Source: Taibaiella sp.
GTDB taxonomy: Bacteria; Bacteroidota; Bacteroidia; Chitinophagales; Chitinophagaceae
Direction of reading: 5' to 3'
NCBI GenBank assembly: GCA_021740995.1
Contig: JAIOYR010000040.1
Location: 1-34,726, forward strand
Length of the DNA stretch: 34,726 bases
The first letter of the stretch is position 1. Each line of letters begins with the position of its first letter. Below are positions 26,577 through 32,111 of the stretch, in pieces. Made by a program: the position numbers and the translations under genes. The notes under the pieces are model-generated. The model saw only the letters and a list, made by a program, of their open reading frames with translations, had not been told where the DNA came from and ran no database searches.

Positions 26577-26738
26577 ATGGAACTACAGTTATGTAATTTG
26601 TGCAAGCACTATATAGGTAATTTATCTTGTTTAGCATTCCCCGAAGGGATACCAGAAGAAATATTGAATGGAGAAAACAACCACTCAAAACCACTGCCAG
26701 AGCAATTCGATGATATTGTTTTTGAAAAAGAGAATTAA
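26577..26738 (+). CDS. Small cysteine-containing protein, 53 residues
   Basis: A short protein with paired cysteines CNLCKHY (Cys6, Cys9), a third Cys18 in LSCLAFPEGIP, then EEILNGENNHSKPLPEQ and the acidic ending DDIVFEKEN. This matches by recall a widespread family of small bacterial proteins with a CxxC...C pattern and a PxGIPxEIL...H.xP core; a zinc or iron site is plausible. It lies 110 bp after the GIY-YIG-like gene on the same strand and immediately before repeat copy B. Its function is unknown. Confidence 0.7.
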   Translation: MELQLCNLCKHYIGNLSCLAFPEGIPEEILNGENNHSKPLPEQFDDIVFEKEN

Positions 26739-26760
26739 TATTTACTGTTATTACAAACAG

Positions 26761-26975
26761 TAAAAAAGATAAAAAAATATTTCTTTTCAAAGGACTTTAA
26801 GATTAAGGACAGCGAGACCATCTCAAAAGAAATCTGTAATACCGGGTAGCATATACGCGCTACACTACCCGGCATGTGATACAGCAAAGAAAATATAACA
26901 TAACTGTCCTGCCAAATAACCCCAACGATACCCGGTATGCCTATCCATACCATGCCTTATAGGTGGGTGCGCTAT
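26761..26975 (+). repeat. Diverged direct repeat, copy B
   Basis: Copy B of the repeat described at 14461-14668: ATTTCTTTTCA (26779), CTCAAAAGAAA (26822), AAAGAAAATATAACATAAC (26886) and TATGCCTATCCATACCA (26936) in the same order and direction. Between blocks two and three there is a perfect 8 bp hairpin (CCGGGTAG 26842-26849 / CTACCCGG 26865-26872); copy A has only a weak, different hairpin at that place. Confidence 0.75.
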
Positions 26976-26978
26976 TGG

Positions 26979-27224
26979 TTAGAAATTGGCTGTTATTCTG
27001 AAATTCTTGTGGAAATATGCGCCTTCACCTATGTGGTAAATCAATTCATCTTTTTCTCCGGCTGATACTTCATCAACATAAACAATAGACCCCTTTTTAT
27101 AACGGCCAATATCTTCAAAACACTCTACCTTAAATGGAGTGTGCAAGTGTCTTATCTTACCTTGGCTGTTTATTATGAGTATGCTTGTTGAATCGCAGTA
27201 CTGTATTTGATATCCCCTCTTCAT
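26979..27224 (-). CDS. Hypothetical protein, 81 residues
   Basis: A small soluble protein, mostly beta strand by eye (MKRGYQIQYCDSTSILIINS, then GSIVYVDEV, then ELIYHIGEGAYFHKNF). No family recognised. It starts 12 bp after the hairpin that ends the DUF3871 operon on the same strand, so expression may depend on readthrough. Its stop is 4 bp from the edge of repeat copy B. Confidence 0.5.
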   Translation of the reverse strand: MKRGYQIQYCDSTSILIINSQGKIRHLHTPFKVECFEDIGRYKKGSIVYVDEVSAGEKDELIYHIGEGAYFHKNFRITANF

Positions 27225-27225
27225 A

Positions 27226-27252
27226 AAATAGAAAAGCCCTGATAGTCAGGGC
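27226..27252 (-). terminator. Intrinsic terminator after the DUF3871 gene
   Basis: Perfect 7 bp stem GCCCTGA/TCAGGGC (27236-27252) with a 3-base loop. On the minus strand it is followed by TTTTCTATTTT. Confidence 0.75.
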
Positions 27253-27277
27253 AGCGTTAAAGGGTGAATCAAAAGGA

Positions 27278-28279
27278 TTAGTTCAGATACCAGCAGCTCT
27301 CCTTTCTCATGAGCGCTGATCGTAACACATTTACTAATTGAAAAGCGTTTACGCTTCTGTCCAGGAATGTGTCGATATAACTGCTCTTATTGGCACCGGT
27401 AAACAGGTTGTACAGATTCCACAGGTTAATACTGCCATCAGGGTTACTGCAGAAACTGTTGTCAGAAAAGTAGTCCTTGCAGATAGCATTAATCTGAGAG
27501 TCGCCGAAATTCATATCCGGTATATCTTGCTTCAGGTTATCTGGCATGTGTTGGTACATCCTGCAACGGCCTAACAAATTGGCAAACTGCTGTTCTGAAA
27601 GTTCATAGTTTCCAAGTTCTTTCAATTGTCCTGCGATCTGTACCGCATCAAAATCCTGCAACATCAACCGAACTGCATTCTTGAGCATATCTACATTTTT
27701 AACCTTCAGGTCAGCTTGATAGCCATCAGTAATAACACACAAATTGCAGCAAACCATGTTTTTGAAGCCTATGAATACTTTGAAGTGCTGATCCTGGCCG
27801 GATTTGTTATACAGATTATCCAGGTTGTAGGCTTTAACTCCGCCGACGGTTAGATTGAGTCTGTTGCCGTCCATGTCGGTGTAGACAGTCGGAATCTCAA
27901 TTACGAACATCATCCTTTCAAAATAGATTGTCTTCTCGTGATCCAGCAATTGATTGGCTGGCTTTAATTTGGCTTCCGGTATTCGGCCTTTGATCGGATG
28001 GCTAAGCCTGACGTTTGGCTTTAAAATGCCTTCTCCACGGAATATATCCATTGTAACACCTAATGTGGTTTCAATAAATTCAGCATGAGATATTACCGGT
28101 TCATTGTCTTTTACCCAAACCGGTATAATATGGCCATTCTTCACCTCAGTAAGACTACTACTAATTGTATTGGCCTCAATAAAAGCTTTGTCAGAGGATA
28201 GTATCTCGATTTCCTCTATTATCGCAGGAAGATTTTCACCCACTGTTTTGATTTCTTCTTTAACTGTTATGTTTTCCAT
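27278..28279 (-). CDS. DUF3871 family protein
   Basis: A 333-residue soluble protein matching, by recall, the Bacteroidota DUF3871 family (ISHAEFIE, VRLSHPIKGRIPEAK, ERMMFVIEIPTV, NLTVGGVKAYNLDNLY, FKVFIGFKNMVCCNLC, NLWNLYNLFTGANKSSYIDTFLDR). Members are typically found on integrated or conjugative elements; a role is not established. The gene overlaps the upstream Sak4-like ATPase gene by 20 bp and is followed by a terminator, so it ends the operon. Confidence 0.75.
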   Translation of the reverse strand: MENITVKEEIKTVGENLPAIIEEIEILSSDKAFIEANTISSSLTEVKNGHIIPVWVKDNEPVISHAEFIETTLGVTMDIFRGEGILKPNVRLSHPIKGRIPEAKLKPANQLLDHEKTIYFERMMFVIEIPTVYTDMDGNRLNLTVGGVKAYNLDNLYNKSGQDQHFKVFIGFKNMVCCNLCVITDGYQADLKVKNVDMLKNAVRLMLQDFDAVQIAGQLKELGNYELSEQQFANLLGRCRMYQHMPDNLKQDIPDMNFGDSQINAICKDYFSDNSFCSNPDGSINLWNLYNLFTGANKSSYIDTFLDRSVNAFQLVNVLRSALMRKESCWYLN

Positions 28280-29144
28280 TTTCTGAGAAGTTTTGTTGGT
28301 TTGAAATGTTGTTTGTCAATAGTAATTGTTTCTTCTTGCCGAACTCATGATTGAGTGGCTGTTGAAAAATCGGATAAGAATTGTACAAGGTCAAAAGCTC
28401 GTCATTGGTATTACAGGCCTGAATAGCTTGTATCATATCCTCTGTCGTGACTGTCTCATAATTGCCAGTGCCCTGGTTACACCATTTCAGGATAATTGCC
28501 CCGGTGTCAACAGTAGGAACAAAATCCGGCTTCCCAAAGAATAGTTGTGTCCTATCCTTGGATACCTTGGCATGTAGGGTAATGTCGAGATCGAGCACTA
28601 CGGTGAATTCATAGTCCAATCCCTCCTTCGTAATCCCCTTCATACCTAATTTCTCGGGCACCTGCTTCCCATTCTTCTCAGACAGCACATACTCCTGCTT
28701 GGTCCTGATCGCACCAATGATATGCGCATCTGCCTGCAGTAACGTCTGGACAAAGGCATTATGCCGGGGTGTAAGTTTGGCCCAGTTCGTAAACGAGTTG
28801 CCCAGCATTCCTGAATGGGTTTCAAGTATGCCACCGATTCCTTCCCACTCATGAGAAATGCTGTCCACTATGATTACCTGCATTCCGGCGTCAAGACATA
28901 CACCTATAGCTTCGATGTAACGCTCAGGTGTAAAGGGTGGTGTTAACGGCAGAACATTGTACGGTCCAAGATCTGCATAGAGATCTGCAGACCTGTTTTC
29001 TGTGTCTATTACTCCTATCTTTTCCCATGACCCACACAGGCCATAGGCTATGAGTAATGCGCTCTTGGTCTTGCCTGAGCCACTAGGCCCCTGAAGTGCC
29101 ATCTTTATCTTGGCTTTCTTTCTACTTGCTGTTTGAAGTTGCAT
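28260..29144 (-). CDS. Sak4-like RecA-fold ATPase (phage-type recombinase)
   Basis: A 294-residue P-loop ATPase. Walker A is GPSGSGKT (residues 19-26), followed by ALLIAYGLCG; Walker B is VIIVDSISHEW (Asp95). The region continues with AHIIGAIRTKQEYVL and LDYEFTVVLDLD. This is the AAA_24/Sak4 type of RecA-like protein, used by phages and mobile elements in single-strand annealing or recombination with an SSB partner. The gene upstream on the same strand is a possible OB-fold SSB-like protein, which fits. A hairpin with a T-tract lies between the two genes and may limit expression of this one. Length is normal for the family. Confidence 0.7.
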   Translation of the reverse strand: MQLQTASRKKAKIKMALQGPSGSGKTKSALLIAYGLCGSWEKIGVIDTENRSADLYADLGPYNVLPLTPPFTPERYIEAIGVCLDAGMQVIIVDSISHEWEGIGGILETHSGMLGNSFTNWAKLTPRHNAFVQTLLQADAHIIGAIRTKQEYVLSEKNGKQVPEKLGMKGITKEGLDYEFTVVLDLDITLHAKVSKDRTQLFFGKPDFVPTVDTGAIILKWCNQGTGNYETVTTEDMIQAIQACNTNDELLTLYNSYPIFQQPLNHEFGKKKQLLLTNNISNQQNFSENGKHNS

Positions 29145-29165
29145 TGTTTATTTTTTTTGAATTAA

Positions 29166-29202
29166 AGAAAAAAGGAGCAGGGCGTGTTTATTCCCTGCTC
29201 CC
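29166..29202 (-). terminator. Intrinsic terminator between SSB-like and ATPase genes
   Basis: A 9 bp stem GGAGCAGGG/CCCTGCTCC (29174-29201) with a ~10-base loop, followed on the minus strand by TTTTTTCTTT. Genes on both sides read in the same direction, so it may act as an attenuator. Confidence 0.7.
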
Positions 29203-29220
29203 ATCAATATCTAAGCGCTC

Positions 29221-29664
29221 TTATTTCGCCGGTGTATTCAAATTATCCATTGCCTTTTTCTGGGTTGCCTTTGATAACTTCCCATTCGCCGGTACTTTTA
29301 CATTTTGTGATTCTGCAACCGATTCTTCAAGGTCTTCTACTTTACCTGTACCAATAAGTTCCATAGAACCTTTGGGCCTGTAGGCATAGCTGTAGGCGAG
29401 TGTAAGCACCTCTCCTGTGCGCTTGTTGGTGTACTCATAAGGGTCGGAAGCCACCCTTACTATTTCTCCTTCCAGCTGAGAGCCTATCATCACCTTGGCT
29501 ATACCCTCGTCAAATGTGGAAGGCATGCTGCACCTCCTTACGGTGGCATACAGATTGCCGGTGTTTTGAGATTGTACAATTTCCAAAGAGCCGGTGAGCT
29601 CTAATGCAATGAAACTCTCGCCGCTCTTGTTCTGGCGGACTTTGTAACTCGATACCGTTACCAT
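29221..29664 (-). CDS. Possible SSB/OB-fold protein of the recombination module
   Basis: A 147-residue protein starting MVTVSSYKVRQNKSGESFIALELTG, continuing with a beta-rich body (GNLYATVRRCSMPSTF, AKVMIGSQLEGEIVRV, EVLTLAYSYAYRP) and an acidic then lysine-rich disordered tail (~110-147). The strand pattern is compatible with an OB fold of the SSB type. Its place just upstream of a Sak4-like recombinase supports this, since such proteins are often paired with SSB. I cannot confirm the fold by eye. It is the first gene of a minus-strand operon with the ATPase and DUF3871 genes. Confidence 0.45.
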   Translation of the reverse strand: MVTVSSYKVRQNKSGESFIALELTGSLEIVQSQNTGNLYATVRRCSMPSTFDEGIAKVMIGSQLEGEIVRVASDPYEYTNKRTGEVLTLAYSYAYRPKGSMELIGTGKVEDLEESVAESQNVKVPANGKLSKATQKKAMDNLNTPAK

Positions 29665-30205
29665 AAAATGTGTATTTTGAAATGAAAAGAATCTTCCAAT
29701 TTTGAAGCCCGGAAGTAGAAGGGCATTGAAAGTCAGTTGACTGTGATGCCGAGGTTAATTATCTCGTGCAGGTGGCGCTTTGTTCTGAAGGCCAATACAG
29801 CCCGATTTTGTTACCATAGGAAGTTTTGAAAAGTGAATAATTGCCAGATTTAAAGCCCGGGGGCTAGAGGCGCAGGAGTAAGAAGTGCAGCTGGATATGG
29901 GGGTAGCCTTTACCCAACTCACATATACACAGATGCTTTAGCACATGTAGCTAAAATGGTTTTACCAGGCATACTAATTATTTCACCGCAACACATACCG
30001 GGGCAGGGTCCTGCAGCAGAAGGTACCCGGGTGATTTAAATAGGGGGTCCCCAAATACAAGTACACATATGGTCAAATTTTTTTCAGAATTTTTTTTGGG
30101 AAAAAATATTTTGGAATTACTGGTGTAATGATGTCAGGCTTCATTGCCTAATCTAATTGACACCTCTGTCTCATTTACGCAAGTGTTTTTTCGTATATTT
30201 GTAAT
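29665..30205. other. Noncoding stretch with several hairpins
   Basis: About 540 bp without a supportable gene, between divergent genes. By eye: GGGTA/TACCC around 29920, an imperfect CCGGG/ACCCGGG pairing around 29998-30034, GGGGGTCCCC near 30045, and two related segments with AAGCCCGG at ~29705 and ~29854. A very AT-rich stretch follows (30076-30118). It could hold promoters, a small RNA or a replication or recombination site; none is shown. Confidence 0.35.
30194..30201 (+). promoter_or_regulatory. Possible -7 element placing transcription start at the ATG
   Basis: TATATTTG fits TAnnTTTG and ends 4 bases before the ATG at 30206. No clear -33 TTG at the normal distance. If real, the transcript would be nearly leaderless. 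Confidence 0.35.
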
Positions 30206-30844
30206 ATGGATAAGACGTTTAATAAGCCTGACCTGAATGCCCCAAGAAATAGAAGTAAAGTCAAGGATTTTATAGCTTATCCTAAGAAAGATATTTATGG
30301 GTTTTTCTCCCGGCTAAAGGAGCAGAACCCACAACTCATGAAGTACAGTAATAAGGAAATGGCCGGCTGGATACAGGAATACGGTAAACAGATGGCTCAT
30401 GAGGTAGCCACTAACAGGTATGGTGTGAAACTGCCGGAAGGGTTGGGTGTGGTTATTACTGGTTTGTGCAAGCCAACTGAACACACTGCCAACAATAACA
30501 TTGACTATGCCACTTCTAAGAAGTTAGGAGTGATAGTTCCCTTTAGAAACAGCCATACCAACGACTATTTGGTTAAGATAAACTACACGAATAATATACC
30601 CAGATGCAGGTTTACTAACCATCAGCTATGGAAATTTAAACCAGTAAGGGTGCTCAGTAGGGCCGTATCTACAGTAATGAAAGGTGAGGCACCAAGCAGC
30701 AAGTATATGACATTTACCAAGGAACTACCTGTATGTGGTTTATTTGATAAGACAGCTATAGCTAGAGCTGCAAAGAGGAAAGTAAAGGAGCAGGAGGCAA
30801 TGGTTAAGGCAATGGCTGAATATGATGAGTTTGCTTTTGAATGA
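30206..30844 (+). CDS. Hypothetical protein, 212 residues
   Basis: A basic soluble protein. Residues ~20-60 are helical (KDIYGFFSRLKEQNPQLMK, SNKEMAGWIQEYGKQMAHEV). A central region has VVITGLCKPTEHTANNNIDYA and LGVIVPFRNSHTND; the C-terminal ~30 residues are a lysine-rich helix. No family recognised. It is divergent from the SSB-like/Sak4/DUF3871 set and probably belongs to the same mobile-type region. Confidence 0.6.
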   Translation: MDKTFNKPDLNAPRNRSKVKDFIAYPKKDIYGFFSRLKEQNPQLMKYSNKEMAGWIQEYGKQMAHEVATNRYGVKLPEGLGVVITGLCKPTEHTANNNIDYATSKKLGVIVPFRNSHTNDYLVKINYTNNIPRCRFTNHQLWKFKPVRVLSRAVSTVMKGEAPSSKYMTFTKELPVCGLFDKTAIARAAKRKVKEQEAMVKAMAEYDEFAFE

Positions 30845-30902
30845 AAATCTGACGATGGGAGGTTAGCTTCAGGCTAAATAAAAAAACAATTTGAAAAATG
30901 AT

Positions 30903-31688
30903 TTATTTCCTATCCGTAGTGAGGGTTTTAATAAGTCCTTTGATCGTGGCAACTTCCGTTTTTTCGGAATTCATTTTCTCAATTACGAATGCAAGTAGTT
31001 TATCAATGGTTTTTGATCTATCCATGCATTCATCGTCACTAAGTGAGTGAAGTCCTATTGAAAGTTGTTCCCACAGGATTTTTATTGGATTGTGCCCTAA
31101 TCCTTGCAATGATGAGGGAAGTTTGGTAAACGAATTGTCAATCATTTTAGCAGCGTTTTTTTCATCCTCAGCTAAAATATCACCTGTGACATCTTTATAT
31201 ATTTTCCTGATTTCATTTTCAATAATACGCCTAAAGTATGCAAATGCTCCTATACCATATGATTGAGAAAAGCACATTAAGGCTTTCTTATAGAGTTTTT
31301 TATCTTCTTCATTTAGATAGTCATTGACACTTTTCTCCGGTCTAATAGAATAAGGAGGATTTTGTCCGATCTTTTTCAAATAGAGTGTTTCCTCTTTATT
31401 CTCTTCTACTCTCCACCAATTCAAGATAAACTCTATCGCATATAGGTTGCAATAACTGCAGGTTCCTTTGCAGTAATATGTATGTTCATATGCTCCTGGC
31501 ATTCTTTGGGAAGTTCCTGCATGATTTGCAAATTTGAAAGTTCGTTTTTCTTCACAATTCTCGCAAAAATGATCAAATGTCTGAGTTTTGAAAGCCTCAC
31601 TCAAGTTGGCTATTTTGGTAATATCAATCTTGGAGTAAAGTGGCTTATTTGCGAGGAAATCAGCAAGTAAAATGTGGTTGTCATTCAT
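30903..31688 (-). CDS. Hypothetical protein with a cysteine-rich N-terminal region
   Basis: A 261-residue soluble protein. Residues ~40-85 hold CENCEEK and a later CKGTCSYCN, a probable zinc ribbon. Residues ~115-175 contain YLNEEDKKLYKKALMCFSQSYGIGAFAYFRRIIENEIRKIY, a helical segment that resembles DUF4145-like proteins found near defence genes. The rest is helical. Function is unknown; the DUF4145-like comparison is by recall and weak. The gene is convergent with the 212-residue protein gene. Confidence 0.6.
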   Translation of the reverse strand: MNDNHILLADFLANKPLYSKIDITKIANLSEAFKTQTFDHFCENCEEKRTFKFANHAGTSQRMPGAYEHTYYCKGTCSYCNLYAIEFILNWWRVEENKEETLYLKKIGQNPPYSIRPEKSVNDYLNEEDKKLYKKALMCFSQSYGIGAFAYFRRIIENEIRKIYKDVTGDILAEDEKNAAKMIDNSFTKLPSSLQGLGHNPIKILWEQLSIGLHSLSDDECMDRSKTIDKLLAFVIEKMNSEKTEVATIKGLIKTLTTDRK

Positions 31689-32111
31689 ATAAGTGAAAGT
31701 TTTTAATAAATTCTTAGTCTAGGTAGATGTGAAAAAGCAATCAGTAGTGGTTTAGATAGTCTGTAAAGTTAGCTATAAGCAATTAGATACAAGTAGGCAG
31801 TTTTCTGAAATGCTAGGAAGTATGGTTTATGCCTGAAATAGTGCTGGCTTACTCACACACCTATACAAATACAAAAGTTCACGTTGGCTTCAGTTTTAGA
31901 CCTCTGGGGAAATGTTACTCCACAAGTACACAATCTAATTCTGTATGATTTTTGGAACCACAGAATGAGCAAAATTCTAACAAAAAAGTGTTTCCTCCTG
32001 TGTCGGTGTTATGTAAGCTGGATCAGGGTTACTGCTGTTGCCACTCAGTTCACAGTACGATACATTTTATGCATATATGTATTTGGTGTTTATATTTAAA
32101 CACGTTAAACT
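31689..32111. other. Intergenic region without recognised genes
   Basis: About 420 bp. Short open frames on the plus strand (from 31884) have no protein character. A perfect AT-rich palindrome (GTGTTTA/TAAACAC, 32086-32103) lies 9-26 bp after the stop of the Ig-repeat gene and may mark its 3' end, but it lacks a clear T-tract. Confidence 0.4.

Noticed and set aside
26735-26953. 72-codon minus-strand open frame over repeat copy B
   Set aside because: The corresponding frame in copy A is broken by stops, so the repeat is not protein-coding.
13731-32100. tRNA-Phe as the attachment site of an integrated island ending near 32 kb
   Set aside because: No second copy of the tRNA 3' end was found downstream and no integrase gene is visible.
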